Of a stretch of 64,000 nucleotides of DNA, positions 8,878 through 18,745 are shown in pieces. The position numbers and the translations under genes were made by a program. The first letter of the stretch is position 1. Every line of letters starts with the position of its first letter. The stretch comes from Paenibacillus sp. RC334. GTDB taxonomy: Bacteria > Bacillota > Bacilli > Paenibacillales > Paenibacillaceae. The notes beneath the pieces are model-generated. The model was not told the DNA's origin, did no database searches, and worked only from the letters and a program-made list of their open reading frames with translations. The stretch is from contig NZ_CP125370.1 in assembly GCF_030034735.1 (NCBI RefSeq), forward strand, positions 4,883,001-4,947,000. Reading direction: 5' to 3'.

Positions 8878-10894
8878 CGGAGTCAACTCCTTTACTCAAG
8901 TAGGAATTAAACCAGGACACCACTTGCTCAAAGTTATCTACACGTAGAGATGGTTTACCACTCTTCAGCAAAGAATGATTGGACCCGGGATAGCGAATGA
9001 GGCGTGTTGTTTTGCCCAGCCGCTTCAGGGCTGTATATAACTCATCCCCTTGTCCAACCGGGCAACGCAGGTCTTCCTCACCGTGTAAAATCAGCAGCGG
9101 AGTTTCGATGTTATTTACATGTGCCAGTGGGGACTTGGACCAGAGCAGCTCAGGATCTTCCCACGGGTTAGTCCCAACGATACCCTCCGTGTAGGAAATA
9201 CCGATATCACTCAAACCATAGAAGGATAGCCAATTGGAGATGCATCGCTGCGTAACGGCGGCGCGGAATCGGTTCGTGTGAGAAATGATCCAGTTGGTCA
9301 TCAAGCCTCCATAGCTGCCGCCAGCCACGCCGAGCCGGGTTTCGTCTATATAATCAAACTGGTTCAGCGCAAAGTCCAAGGCGTTCAGTACATCCTGATA
9401 ATCTCCTCCTCCAAAGTCTCCCCGACAGGCTTGTGCAAAATCCTGACCATAACCGAAGCTACCGCGTGGATTGGTCATCAGCACAGCATATCCCTGTGCA
9501 AGGAGTGTCTGCATCTCATGGCTATACGCGCCGGTATACATCGCATGGGGTCCCCCATGAATTTGTAAAATCAAAGGAACCCGTTCTCCAGGGCCCAGTC
9601 CAGTCGGTTTGAAGATCCATCCTTGTACCTTGAATCCATCCGAAGCCTCGAACCAAAAAGACTCCGGTACACTCACCTGCAAGGAGGCCATGTAATCGTC
9701 GTTATGGCGTGTGAGCCGCTTCTCTTCCCCTGTCTCCAGATTCATTTGATACAGCTCTCCAGGCCGGTCCGCATCAAGTGCAGCGAAAACCAGATAGCGA
9801 CCATCAGCAGATAGCGTGTACTGATAGATATCTCTATCACTTCCGCCAGTCACCGCTTGAACATTCCCGTCCATTGTGATGCGGTATATATGAACAGCAC
9901 CCTGCACTGTCCCGAGCACATACATTTCTGTCCTCAACCGCGCAGGAGCATATAATGGAGATAGAGACAGACCAAAGGATTTCATATCGCTTAAAGCGAA
10001 GTTGCCGATTTGCATGTCCAATTCAGGAAACAATAGTTCCGAGGCTCCCCCCGTAACAGGCACGGTATACAGTCGATTCTGGCTACCACTGCCATAAATA
10101 CGATCGCTGGCGATCAGAGTCAATGTTTTGCCGTCCGGTGCATACGAAAATTGGCTGATCGCCAAGCTGGAATCCGTAACCTTCACCAGATGACTGCCGT
10201 CGCAATCGACCGTATACACATCCGAAAACGAAAACAGGTCTGCATCCAGCTTGTCGTCTTCTACACGTTTGGACAAAAACGAAATCCGCTTGCTGTCTAT
10301 GGACCATACAGGGTAAGAAGCATTGCAAGGTCCCGAGGTTATTCGGGTTACCCGGCCGTTTTCAAGCTCCAGGACAAATAAATGACTAAATAGACCGTTC
10401 CACCAGCCCGATCCCTCAGCTTTGGGAGTGGTGCGATCCACGATACGCCCCCGCTCACCAGACTGCTTGCTATATTCCTCAAGCGCCATGGCTTCTCGCT
10501 CGGCGTTTATACTAACCATACTTGTAAATACAATATACTTCCCGTCCGGCGACCAGACGAATGCACCCACTCCACGCTTCACCTCGGTCAGTCGCTGTCC
10601 CTCTCCACCATCAGCCGGAACCATCCATAGCTGCTTGCTTCCATTCACCACACGTAAAAAAGCAAGCTGTGATCCATCGGGTGACCAAGCAGGAGCTGAA
10701 TCCTTATTGCCATCGGTCAACGGCTTATCGTCAGCCCCAAAAAGCGATACGACACGGATGTGCGTATGGTAGTCATTCTTTGAACGATCTATGCTTTTGT
10801 GGACGTAGGCAATCGTTCCATCGGGGCTTATTGCCGGATCACTGACCCACTGATATCCGTATAAATCCTCCGGTGCAATCTGTCGTTTATTCAT
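8870..10894 (-). CDS. S9 family prolyl oligopeptidase / acylaminoacyl-peptidase-like
   Basis: This 674-residue cytoplasmic serine peptidase is of the S9C type. The N-terminal half is a beta-propeller with WD40-like PD40 repeats (SPDGT, WSPDGSQLAFL, WSPDGKYIVF), which gates access of short peptides. The C-terminal alpha/beta-hydrolase domain carries the nucleophile in GVAGGSYGG (Ser near residue 523), the acid in GEEDLRCPV (near 607) and the His in GSNHSLL (near 639). It removes dipeptides or acylated residues from short peptides. The ATG has AAGGAGGG upstream. It follows the ABC importer genes on the same strand, consistent with hydrolysing imported oligopeptides. Confidence 0.9.
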   Translation of the reverse strand: MNKRQIAPEDLYGYQWVSDPAISPDGTIAYVHKSIDRSKNDYHTHIRVVSLFGADDKPLTDGNKDSAPAWSPDGSQLAFLRVVNGSKQLWMVPADGGEGQRLTEVKRGVGAFVWSPDGKYIVFTSMVSINAEREAMALEEYSKQSGERGRIVDRTTPKAEGSGWWNGLFSHLFVLELENGRVTRITSGPCNASYPVWSIDSKRISFLSKRVEDDKLDADLFSFSDVYTVDCDGSHLVKVTDSSLAISQFSYAPDGKTLTLIASDRIYGSGSQNRLYTVPVTGGASELLFPELDMQIGNFALSDMKSFGLSLSPLYAPARLRTEMYVLGTVQGAVHIYRITMDGNVQAVTGGSDRDIYQYTLSADGRYLVFAALDADRPGELYQMNLETGEEKRLTRHNDDYMASLQVSVPESFWFEASDGFKVQGWIFKPTGLGPGERVPLILQIHGGPHAMYTGAYSHEMQTLLAQGYAVLMTNPRGSFGYGQDFAQACRGDFGGGDYQDVLNALDFALNQFDYIDETRLGVAGGSYGGLMTNWIISHTNRFRAAVTQRCISNWLSFYGLSDIGISYTEGIVGTNPWEDPELLWSKSPLAHVNNIETPLLILHGEEDLRCPVGQGDELYTALKRLGKTTRLIRYPGSNHSLLKSGKPSLRVDNFEQVVSWFNSYLSKGVDSDE

Positions 10895-10939
10895 GAGTAG
10901 CCCTCCTTTTTCGGTTAAATCCTACTTCCAAAGGTTTAT

Positions 10940-11944
10940 CTATTCATAAGCCATCTGCTTATGCAGGGGAAAATGGCAGGCCGCAATATGCCCTGGAGCA
11001 TGCTCTTCGAGCAGTGGACTCTGTTGGCGGCATACCTCTTGTGCATATGGGCAACGCGTGTGAAAAGTACAGCCTGAAGGCGGATTAGCGGGATTGGGGA
11101 TCTCACCCGTCAGTGTTATCCGTTCTTTACGCAGCCTCGGATCTGGAACGGGCACTGCCTCAAGCAGCGCTTTTGTATACGGATGCTGTGGCTGTGCAAA
11201 CAACTCATCACGATCTGCAAGCTCCACGATTTTTCCCAAGTACATCACTGCGATGCGATCGCTAATATGCTTGACGGAGGGCAGACCGTGAGCGATGAAA
11301 ATGTAGGTAAGCTGGAACTGCTGCTGAAGCTCTTTTAACAAATTTAAAATCTGAGCCTGAATCGACACATCCAGCGCAGATACAGGTTCATCGCAAACAA
11401 TGAGCTTCGGTTTCATGGCAAGCGCTCTCGCTATGCCGATCCGCTGCCGCTGTCCACCACTGAATTCATGGGGATGCCGATCTGCTAAATGAGCACCTAA
11501 TCCTACCGTCTGCAACAGTCGAAAAACTTCAGCTTTAAGCTCTTTCCCTTTAGCAATCCCGTGTATCTGAAGCGGTTCGGCGACGATATCAAAGACCTTC
11601 ATCCTCGGATTTAAAGAAGAGTACGGATCTTGAAATACAAACTGTAAATCTCGTCTGACTTTGCGGACTTCTTCGTCCGTTAAATCAGACAGGCTTTGCC
11701 CTTGAAAACGAATTTCGCCTTCCGTGGGTTCCAGCAGTTGTGTAATCATTTGTCCCGTTGTTGATTTGCCGCAACCCGATTCACCTACAATACCTAAGGT
11801 TTCGCCAGGCATCACCTTAAAGCTCAATCCATCAACCGCCCGTACATAACCGCTTTTTTGGGAAAACCAGCCCTTTTTCATAGGATAATATTTTTTAAGC
11901 CCATTCACTTCGAGAAGCGGTATTCCCTGTGCTGTCTCATTCAT
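10940..11944 (-). CDS. Oligopeptide ABC transporter ATP-binding protein (OppF/DppF type)
   Basis: This second ATPase of a peptide/nickel-type importer has 334 residues from the ATG at 11944, chosen because GGAGGAGG precedes it and it overlaps the upstream stop as ATGA. Walker A is GESGCGKST, the signature is FSGGQRQR, and Walker B is [12 protein letters not shown]. The C-terminal oligopeptide_HPY extension is present with its four-cysteine pattern ([15 protein letters not shown], later C), thought to bind an iron-sulphur cluster in this family. It pairs with the OppD-type ATPase immediately upstream to power uptake through the two permeases. Confidence 0.92.
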   Translation of the reverse strand: MNETAQGIPLLEVNGLKKYYPMKKGWFSQKSGYVRAVDGLSFKVMPGETLGIVGESGCGKSTTGQMITQLLEPTEGEIRFQGQSLSDLTDEEVRKVRRDLQFVFQDPYSSLNPRMKVFDIVAEPLQIHGIAKGKELKAEVFRLLQTVGLGAHLADRHPHEFSGGQRQRIGIARALAMKPKLIVCDEPVSALDVSIQAQILNLLKELQQQFQLTYIFIAHGLPSVKHISDRIAVMYLGKIVELADRDELFAQPQHPYTKALLEAVPVPDPRLRKERITLTGEIPNPANPPSGCTFHTRCPYAQEVCRQQSPLLEEHAPGHIAACHFPLHKQMAYE

Positions 11945-12918
11945 ACTGACACCTCCTCCATCCGCAAACATCTGACATAGTGTCCTTGATCCTTTGCTTG
12001 TATTTCAGGATGAATCTTGGTGCACTGTTCCTGGGCATAAGGACAGCGGGGATGAAATGGACAGCCGCTCGGCATCTGCATCATATTAGGAACGGTACCG
12101 GGAATGGAATCCAGCCATTCTCTCTGTTCAGTAAGCTTGGGGAGTGATCCTAGCAAACCAATCGTATAAGGATGACCCGGCTTTTCAAACAAATCAAATA
12201 CGTCCGCTTCCTCGACCACTTCCCCGGCATACATCACGACCACCCGGTCCGCCATTTCCGCGACGACACCTAAATCGTGGGTAATGAGAATGATGCCTGT
12301 ATTCTCTTCCTTGCTCAGCTTGTGGATTAAATTCAAAATTTGAGCCTGAATCGTAACGTCCAGTGCCGTCGTCGGTTCATCAGCGATCAGCAGTTTAGGC
12401 TGACAGGCCAAGGCCATGGCGATCATCACCCGCTGACGCATTCCTCCAGACAGCTGATGCGGAAAGTAACTTACCACTTTCGATGCACCAGGTATGCCTA
12501 CCCGTTCTAGCATCTCAATACTTTTCTGCCGTGCCTCCGATTTGCTCAGCTTCTGGTGCTGCCGGATGACCTCACTGATTTGGTTACCAATCGTAAATAC
12601 CGGATTCAGCGAACTCATCGGCTCCTGAAAAATCATGGATACCTCGTTCCCCCGATATTTTCGCATTTCCCCCTTGGACAGTTTGAGTAAGTCTCGGCCT
12701 TCAAGCAGAATCTCCCCGCCCACGACTTTACCCGGCGCAGCCACTAAACCCATAATAGACAAGGAGGTTACACTTTTACCGGAACCGGACTCTCCAACAA
12801 TAGCCACCGTTTCGCCTGGATTCACAGTGAAGCTGACACCGTTGACCGAAGGAACGATGCCATCCTCCGTTTTAAAGTAGGTTTTCAAATGGTTCACTTC
12901 AAGCAATTTCGTGGTCAT
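11941..12918 (-). CDS. Oligopeptide ABC transporter ATP-binding protein (OppD/DppD type)
   Basis: This 325-residue ATPase has Walker A GESGSGKSV, signature LSGGMRQR, Walker B LLIADEPTTALD, and the C-terminal HPY domain with SGCPFHPRCPYAQEQC. It couples ATP hydrolysis to peptide import with its OppF-type partner, whose start codon overlaps its stop. It lies downstream of the two permease genes in the order B-C-D-F that is standard for this importer family. Confidence 0.92.
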   Translation of the reverse strand: MTTKLLEVNHLKTYFKTEDGIVPSVNGVSFTVNPGETVAIVGESGSGKSVTSLSIMGLVAAPGKVVGGEILLEGRDLLKLSKGEMRKYRGNEVSMIFQEPMSSLNPVFTIGNQISEVIRQHQKLSKSEARQKSIEMLERVGIPGASKVVSYFPHQLSGGMRQRVMIAMALACQPKLLIADEPTTALDVTIQAQILNLIHKLSKEENTGIILITHDLGVVAEMADRVVVMYAGEVVEEADVFDLFEKPGHPYTIGLLGSLPKLTEQREWLDSIPGTVPNMMQMPSGCPFHPRCPYAQEQCTKIHPEIQAKDQGHYVRCLRMEEVSV

Positions 12919-12941
12919 CTTTTCCGATCCCCCGCTTTCTG

Positions 12942-13874
12942 TTATTCTTTCGCTTTCATATGGGGATCTAACACGTCTCGAAGCCAGTCACCGAGGAAAA
13001 TGACGCCCAGGACCGTGATGGTAATCGCCAGACCGGGAAACGTTGCAACCCACCAGCTCGTGGCTACATACTGTCTCCCATCGCTCAGCATGCCACCCCA
13101 GGACACTGCTGGCGGTGTGATCCCTAATCCGAGAAAACTAAGAGAAGCTTCCATAATAATCGTTGTCGCCACGCTCATACCAGAAATTACAATGAACGAA
13201 GACAAGACATTGGGTAAAATGTGCTTCAACAGAATCCTGCTATTTTTTGAGCCAATCGCCTTGGCTGCTTTAACGAAGTCCCGTTCCTTGATACTCAATA
13301 CCTCGCCCCGGACCACCCTTGTATAGGAAACCCAATTCGTAACGCCAATAACAAAAATAAGCGTAGTCATTCCAGGACCCACCACGGCCAAGACGACCAG
13401 CATCAGCAGAATAGCCGGAATGGCCAAAAAGGCATCGGCAACTCTCATAATGATGGCATCCACCCATTTACCATAAAAACCGGCGAGGAGTCCGAGAATT
13501 GCGCCAATAGTGCCTGAGACCAGAACTGCACCGACACCGACGATAAGCGAAACTCTCGCCCCGTATACGATACGGCTCCACATATCCCGTCCCAGGTTAT
13601 CTGTACCCAGCCAATGCTCCGGCAACCCACCTGCCAGCCACATGGGCGGCTTCAGACGATTCAGCGGGTCAATATCCGCAGGATTGTGACTGGCCAGCAG
13701 AGGGGCACATAGTGCCGTTAAGCAAACGAGCAGTATGATTATTGCACCGACCGTTCCGGTTTTACTTCGTAACAGTTGCTTCCATATACGCCCGATACTA
13801 GACGGTTGTGCTTGCTTTTTGCCATCCAGGTCTGGGTCTGGACCAAGGGCTTGTACATCATGAATACCTGCCAC
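12942..13874 (-). CDS. Peptide ABC transporter permease (OppC/DppC type)
   Basis: This 310-residue inner-membrane protein has six predicted helices and the binding-protein-dependent transport signature (EAA loop) around VLSIKERDFVKAAKAIGSKN. The N-terminal segment before the first helix carries the OppC_N-type region typical of DppC-like permeases. The start is GTG at 13872-13874, with GGGGAGGAGG upstream. It forms the translocation channel with the OppB-type permease encoded 17 nt upstream. Confidence 0.9.
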   Translation of the reverse strand: MAGIHDVQALGPDPDLDGKKQAQPSSIGRIWKQLLRSKTGTVGAIIILLVCLTALCAPLLASHNPADIDPLNRLKPPMWLAGGLPEHWLGTDNLGRDMWSRIVYGARVSLIVGVGAVLVSGTIGAILGLLAGFYGKWVDAIIMRVADAFLAIPAILLMLVVLAVVGPGMTTLIFVIGVTNWVSYTRVVRGEVLSIKERDFVKAAKAIGSKNSRILLKHILPNVLSSFIVISGMSVATTIIMEASLSFLGLGITPPAVSWGGMLSDGRQYVATSWWVATFPGLAITITVLGVIFLGDWLRDVLDPHMKAKE

Positions 13875-13891
13875 ACTTCCTCCTCCCCTCT

Positions 13892-14809
13892 CTAGTTGTA
13901 TTTAATTCTTGGATCAAGCAGTCGGTAAACGACATCGGTTAAAATATTGCTGATAACCACAATAAAGGCAATCACAAATACAGCGGCCTGAACGATAGCC
14001 ATGTCGTGGGTATTCACAGCGACGACAAGTAACTGCCCCAAACCCGGCCATGCAAATACCGTCTCTGTAATCAGTGTGCCGCCGATCAAGCTCGTAAATT
14101 GCAAGCTCATAATCGTGACGACCGGAATCAATCCATTGCGAAAAGCGTGTTTTCCGATCACTACGATTTCGAGAATCCCTTTACTTCGGGCTGTTCGTAT
14201 ATAGTCCTGATTCAAAATGTCCAGCATACTGGAGCGAATGAGTCGAGTCATCTGTGCAGAAAGACCGACACCCAGTGTAAATGCCGGAAGTATCAAATGC
14301 TCCATCCCGCCCCGACCGGACACCGGAAGCATCCCCAGCATGACGGAGAATAACAATATGAGCATAATCCCCATCCAAAAGTTAGGCATGGCTTTTCCGA
14401 CTACGGATAAACTGGAAATGATTAAATCGGTAAAGGTATTACGTTTGACTGCTGAGATGACGCCCAACGGCACTGCGATGATAACCGCAAAAAACATGGC
14501 GGCTACTGCTAATTCAAAACTGGCAGGCAGCCGTTCCAGCACTAATGGCAAAGCCGATTCACCATAGCGAAACGAGGTGCCAAAATCGCCTTGTAAGGCA
14601 CTGCCAATAAATTTAATGTATTGTGCATATAATGGCTGATCCAGCCCAAGCGCTTGTGTCAGTACTGCACGGTCCTCAGCTGTAGCGGTCTCCGGCAGCA
14701 TCAGGGCTACAGGGTCCCCGGTTACCCTCACCAGGATGAATACAATCAGAGAGACAATCAGCAGTACAGGAATCACCTGCAGCAGCGATTTGGCGATATA
14801 AGTTTTCAA
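13892..14809 (-). CDS. Peptide ABC transporter permease (OppB/DppB type)
   Basis: This 305-residue permease opens with a signal-anchor helix (SLLQVIPVLLIVSLIVFILVRV) followed by GDPVALMLPE, both typical of DppB/OppB. The EAA loop is around LDILNQDYIRTARSKG, and the conserved end is DVVYRLLDPRIKY. The start is a TTG at 14807-14809 with GGAGGTGAC ahead of it. A stable hairpin separates it from the binding-protein gene upstream, which could lower expression of the membrane and ATPase genes relative to the binding protein. Confidence 0.9.
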   Translation of the reverse strand: MKTYIAKSLLQVIPVLLIVSLIVFILVRVTGDPVALMLPETATAEDRAVLTQALGLDQPLYAQYIKFIGSALQGDFGTSFRYGESALPLVLERLPASFELAVAAMFFAVIIAVPLGVISAVKRNTFTDLIISSLSVVGKAMPNFWMGIMLILLFSVMLGMLPVSGRGGMEHLILPAFTLGVGLSAQMTRLIRSSMLDILNQDYIRTARSKGILEIVVIGKHAFRNGLIPVVTIMSLQFTSLIGGTLITETVFAWPGLGQLLVVAVNTHDMAIVQAAVFVIAFIVVISNILTDVVYRLLDPRIKYN

Positions 14810-14847
14810 TCCGTCACCTCCATAACCAGCAGGCTTTTTTTAAAAGG

Positions 14848-14881
14848 ACGGGCAGGAACCTTCATTGAGGTCCCCGCCCGT
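14848..14881 (-). terminator. Intercistronic hairpin between binding protein and permease genes
   Basis: ACGGGC (14848-14853) pairs with GCCCGT (14876-14881), extended by AGGAACC/GGTCC-type inner pairing. On the minus strand it is followed by TTTT and an A-rich stretch. It is placed as expected for a partial terminator giving excess binding protein over permease; the activity is inferred. Confidence 0.55.
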
Positions 14882-14893
14882 TCACTTCTCGTT

Positions 14894-16448
14894 TTATTTT
14901 GCAGGTGTAATATCTTCTGCATAGAACATCTCATCACTTCTCGGTTGGAAATTCACACCGTTACCAGTGCCATAAATCCCTTCCATTTGGAAAAGATAGA
15001 CGGCCGGACGATCTTCAGCCAATATCTGCTGCACTTGCTGATACTCTTTTTCACGCGAGGCTGTATCCAGATTCGTCAGGGCATGCTGCAACAGCTTCTC
15101 TACCTTCGGATTGTTATAATCCGTTTCGCCTTTAGACTCTTCTAGCAAGTAGCGATTATAGTTATTGGAAGCATCAAACAGGGAATTACCAATGCCGATC
15201 ATAAACATTTCTTTGAAGGATTTGGAGCTATAACGCTCACTGAAAGCACTTGGCTCCAGTACGTCCAATTTAATTTTGAAGCCTTCTTTATTTAACATGG
15301 CGGCTACGACCTCAGCATACTCTTTGTATATTGAGGATACCGATAAGGTTAATTCTGGACCTTCACCAGTGTAACCGGCCTGCTTCAGCAGTTCTTTGGC
15401 TTTAGTCGGATCATATAATGATTTCTCATACAAGGAAGGATCGGCACCAAAATTACCTGGTGTAACGGAAGTACGAGTAACAATCCCCGCACCGCCTGCG
15501 ATGCTGTCCACGATTCCCTTTTTTATCGATCGCGAGGTCTATCGCCTCTCTCACTTTCGGGTTAGCCGTAACACTGCCTTGGCTTTGACGTAAAATCAAT
15601 TGCAGCACTCGCTGAATCGGTGCCTTAACGATTTTTTTGCCGTCTTCGCCTTGAATACGTTCTATATCGGTGGAAGGGATTCCGGAAGCAATGTCAATCG
15701 AGCCTGCGAGCAGTTCAGATACACGCGTAGAGGCTTCCGGGATGGAGCGAAAAACAACTTGATCCCATTTCAGCTGACCTTCATAATACTTATCGTTTTT
15801 AACCAGTACTACACGATCATCCTTAATCCATTGACTAAACTTATAAGGGCCTGTACCGATTGGATTTTTAAGGAATGCCTCTATGCCATTTTTCTCAATA
15901 TATTTGGAAGGTAAGATCCCAGCTCCCATTTTGGATAAACGATTGAGCAGCAGCGGATCTGGCCCGTCGGTTATGATATCTGCTGTATGTTCATCCACCA
16001 CTTTCACTTCTTTAATATTTTTAAAGTAGGAATTTTGTTTGAGCGTGTTATCCTTTGCAACTCTTTCTATCGTATACTTCACATCTTCCGCCGTGAATGG
16101 ATCACCGTTATGGAAGGTAACCCCTTCGCGCAAGTGAAAACGCCAAGTCGTATCATTTACCTTTTCCCAAGAAGTTGCGAGTCCAGGTACTTTCTTCTGC
16201 TGACTATCATTTTTCAACAAGTAGTCAAATACGTTAACCAGAACGGCTTCACTTGCAGTGTTGTTATTGTTATGAGGATCAAAGCTCTCAATATCCGTAG
16301 CATTCGCTATCGTCAGCACTTTACTGTCAGTCGATGTCGATGCTGCACTGTCTTTACTACCGCCTGTGGATGGGGCACCGCAGCCTGCCAGGATAATTGC
16401 TGCAATCAGTAACGTAATCCCGCTTGTAAACCACTTATGTCTATTCAT
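14894..16448 (-). pseudogene. Peptide ABC transporter substrate-binding lipoprotein, frameshifted
   Basis: This is an extracytoplasmic solute-binding protein of family 5 (SBP_bac_5), split over two frames. The first part starts at the ATG at 16448 (RBS GGAGTGG; an in-frame GTG lies three codons earlier). It has a lipoprotein signal with lipobox LAGC, and conserved text such as LTIANATDIESFDPHNNNN and LREGVTFHNGDPFTAEDVKYTIER. It derails after IDLAIDKKG and stops at 15453. The rest resumes in another frame as IVDSIAGGAGIVTR and runs to 14894. Removing one A from the run of six A (15519-15524 on the plus strand) restores a single protein of about 518 residues, the usual family length. It may be a true inactivating mutation, phase variation or a sequencing error. 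Confidence 0.85.
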
Positions 16449-16505
16449 CTTGTCCACTCCAGTCCATTGAGGTTGTATATTGCCACACAGCTGCTTCTGA
16501 GCGTC

Positions 16506-17702
16506 TCAAACCCGATTTTTATTTTGTTTCAAAAAATTCAGCGCTATGGCCGACATCATGGCTACTCCATAAGGCAGTACCGATTCATCCAAATCAAACT
16601 TGGAATGATGCAATGGATAGCTTGTATCTTCATCTCCTCTCCCCGAGCCCAACCGGAAGAAAACACCGGGTACCTGCTCACAATAAAAAGCGAAATCTTC
16701 CCCGCCTGTTGACGGTTTGATGTAGTTCCACTCCTTGGAGCCAAACAGTTGCTCACTGGTTTCGGTCATTAAATCAACCATATCCGGGTCGTTCTGAACA
16801 ACCGGGTAGCCAAGCCGATAATTCAACTCATATCCGGCTCCGAACGATTCACATGCTCCACGGACTACCTGTTCGATCAGTTCAGGCATCCGGCTGCGCA
16901 ACTCTGCCGACAAAGTTCGCACGGTGCCGATCATCTCGACTTCCGGTGCAATGGCTGCCCCCATGTAGCCACCACTAATTTTTCCGATCGTAATGACAAT
17001 GGTCTCAAGCGGATCAACCAGACGGCTTGGTATATTTTGCAGGGCAGAAATAACCTGCGCGGACACGGCAATCGCGTCTATCCCCTCATGCGGACGGGCA
17101 GCATGACCGCCTTTGCCTATAATCTTAATCGTTAAGCTATCTGCGGAGGCAAAAGCTACCCCTTTGCTGACCCCAAGCGTTCCTGTCTTTAGACCCGGGA
17201 ACATATGTAGTCCTGCCATCGCATCTACTTTTGGATTTTCCAACACACCATCATCAATCATAGCCTTGGCCCCGGCTAAACCTTCTTCTGCTGGTTGAAA
17301 GACAAATTTGATATTTCCTCTTTCAGGCCGTTCCAGCTTCGTAAGTAACTGCGCGGCTCCCATCAGTATTGCGGTATGGGCATCATGCCCACATAAATGT
17401 GCCTTTCCCGGAATCTGTGACCGATAGGGAACCGTTTTTTCATCCTGAATCGGTAAAGCATCCATATCTGCCCTTAGACCGATTGTAGGACCCGGGCTTT
17501 TTCCTCGTAACAGACCTACAACCCCGGTTTTACCTACATTTGTTATCACTTCCAGCCCAAGTTCACGTAAGTGTTCAGCCACAATTCCCGATGTACGAAC
17601 CTCTTCATAACCGGTTTCAGGATGGCGATGAAAGTCTCTGCGCCAAGCAATCAGCTGATCTTGAAGCGGTCTGGATAATGCTAAAAGTTCATTTATATTC
17701 AT
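16506..17702 (-). CDS. M20 family amidohydrolase (N-acyl amino acid / hippurate hydrolase type)
   Basis: This 398-residue metal-dependent hydrolase of the M20D group cleaves N-acyl-amino acids or amide conjugates. Metal-binding and catalytic motifs are visible: LCGHDAHTAILMG, PAEEGLAGA, AGLHMFPGLKTG and the late STGGEDFAFY. A lid/dimerisation domain occupies the middle (KIIGKGGHAARPHEGIDAI). The start is taken at 17702; two in-frame ATGs just upstream (17711, 17726) cannot be excluded. It lies between the GntR regulator and the peptide importer in the same operon, suggesting that imported acyl-peptides or acyl-amino acids are deacylated in the cytoplasm. Confidence 0.88.
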   Translation of the reverse strand: MNINELLALSRPLQDQLIAWRRDFHRHPETGYEEVRTSGIVAEHLRELGLEVITNVGKTGVVGLLRGKSPGPTIGLRADMDALPIQDEKTVPYRSQIPGKAHLCGHDAHTAILMGAAQLLTKLERPERGNIKFVFQPAEEGLAGAKAMIDDGVLENPKVDAMAGLHMFPGLKTGTLGVSKGVAFASADSLTIKIIGKGGHAARPHEGIDAIAVSAQVISALQNIPSRLVDPLETIVITIGKISGGYMGAAIAPEVEMIGTVRTLSAELRSRMPELIEQVVRGACESFGAGYELNYRLGYPVVQNDPDMVDLMTETSEQLFGSKEWNYIKPSTGGEDFAFYCEQVPGVFFRLGSGRGDEDTSYPLHHSKFDLDESVLPYGVAMMSAIALNFLKQNKNRV

Positions 17703-17750
17703 TTTTATCATCCCCGCTCGAATCATCTTATTTTTTCTGTATAGTACCGA

Positions 17751-18494
17751 CTAGCCTTTTGCAACCAGTCTTGCATAAATGGCGTCTGCGGAATGTCCGA
17801 TATGGTGCCTCATCACTTCCCGCGACTTCTCAGCATCCCGTGCCCGAAGTGCACTCAGAATTTCCGTATGGACGTCGTAGTTCACCGTCCGAATCTGATC
17901 GTCATAGGGCATGAGATCTAGCGATGGGTTAATTTTGGTCCGAATCTGCCTCACAGCGGCTTCACAAAATGGGTTGCCCGATGCCTTGGCAATGGCTAAA
18001 TGAAACTTTACATCCAAGGCCCGAAACCATTCGCGAGTACAGTCCGCTTCAATGCTCTGATCCAGATAACGCTGAAGCAAGTCCAGTTCATCTGTGGTGA
18101 TCCGCGCAGCCGCTAAAAAAGCACCCTCAGGTTCCACAATCATCCGATATTCAAAGACCTTCAACATATGCTCCCAATCTTTTGCGATTTCTGCTCGGGT
18201 ACGTTTATGAGAGTTTGCTGTCACGGGAAGAACAAAGGTCCCTCCCTTGGCACCTACTCTCTTCTCAATGAGTCCCTTCGACTCCAATTGGGATAGCGCC
18301 TCACGGACTGTAATTCTGCTGGCATTAAATATCTCTGCGAGTTCCCGCTCTGTTGGTAGCTGCTCCTCGCTAAGCAACTCTTTTAGAATAATAGCCTCTT
18401 CCAACTGCTCTCTAATAAAATCACTCACTTTTTTAGCTGATACTTTCTCAAAGCGCAGAGGAGATTGGATTATCATACGAACACTCCGATCCAT
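17751..18494 (-). CDS. GntR/FadR family transcriptional regulator (FCD domain)
   Basis: This 247-residue regulator has an N-terminal winged helix (LPTERELAEIFNASRITVREALSQLESKGLIEKRVGAKGGTFV) and a C-terminal all-helical FCD ligand-binding domain (about residues 90-235), whose Asp/His residues usually bind a metal and a small carboxylate. The best ribosome binding site (CGGAGTG) fits the ATG at 18476 better than the first ATG, so the true protein may be six residues shorter. It heads the operon with the amidohydrolase, importer and peptidase and probably responds to their product. Confidence 0.87.
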   Translation of the reverse strand: MDRSVRMIIQSPLRFEKVSAKKVSDFIREQLEEAIILKELLSEEQLPTERELAEIFNASRITVREALSQLESKGLIEKRVGAKGGTFVLPVTANSHKRTRAEIAKDWEHMLKVFEYRMIVEPEGAFLAAARITTDELDLLQRYLDQSIEADCTREWFRALDVKFHLAIAKASGNPFCEAAVRQIRTKINPSLDLMPYDDQIRTVNYDVHTEILSALRARDAEKSREVMRHHIGHSADAIYARLVAKG

Positions 18495-18626
18495 AAATCT
18501 TTAAGGTCTAAACCTTATACCTTTTTAAAGAACGAAAAAATATAAATCTGTTGTTATCATAATGCCTAGTAAACCTATATGCAATACTTTTTTCTAATAT
18601 TAATGAATGATTTTGTAATAAATATA

Positions 18627-18657
18627 AAGAAGCAGCCCCTTTATAGAGCTGCTTCTT
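18627..18657 (-). terminator. Terminator after the unknown 175-residue protein gene
   Basis: Perfect 10-bp stem AAGAAGCAGC / GCTGCTTCTT with an 11-nt loop. It lies 90-120 nt beyond the stop at 18746 on the minus strand and is followed by a T/A-rich stretch. It also insulates the GntR operon promoter region. Confidence 0.75.
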
Positions 18658-18745
18658 TAATATTTCACATTTTTGCGGGATGACAAAGGCTGAAAATTCT
18701 ACTCCCAATCTTTGGCCGGTTATCTATAATCAAAATCTAAAGGTT

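Noticed and set aside
15511..15526. Programmed ribosomal frameshift in the binding protein gene
   Set aside because: The A6G3 run looks slippery, but joining the two frames needs a shift of +1 and not the -1 typical of such sites, and this protein family is not known to use recoding. Mutation or sequencing error is simpler.
18508..18708. 66-codon open frame on the minus strand
   Set aside because: AT-rich, no RBS, and it contains the terminator of the next gene, so it is intergenic sequence.
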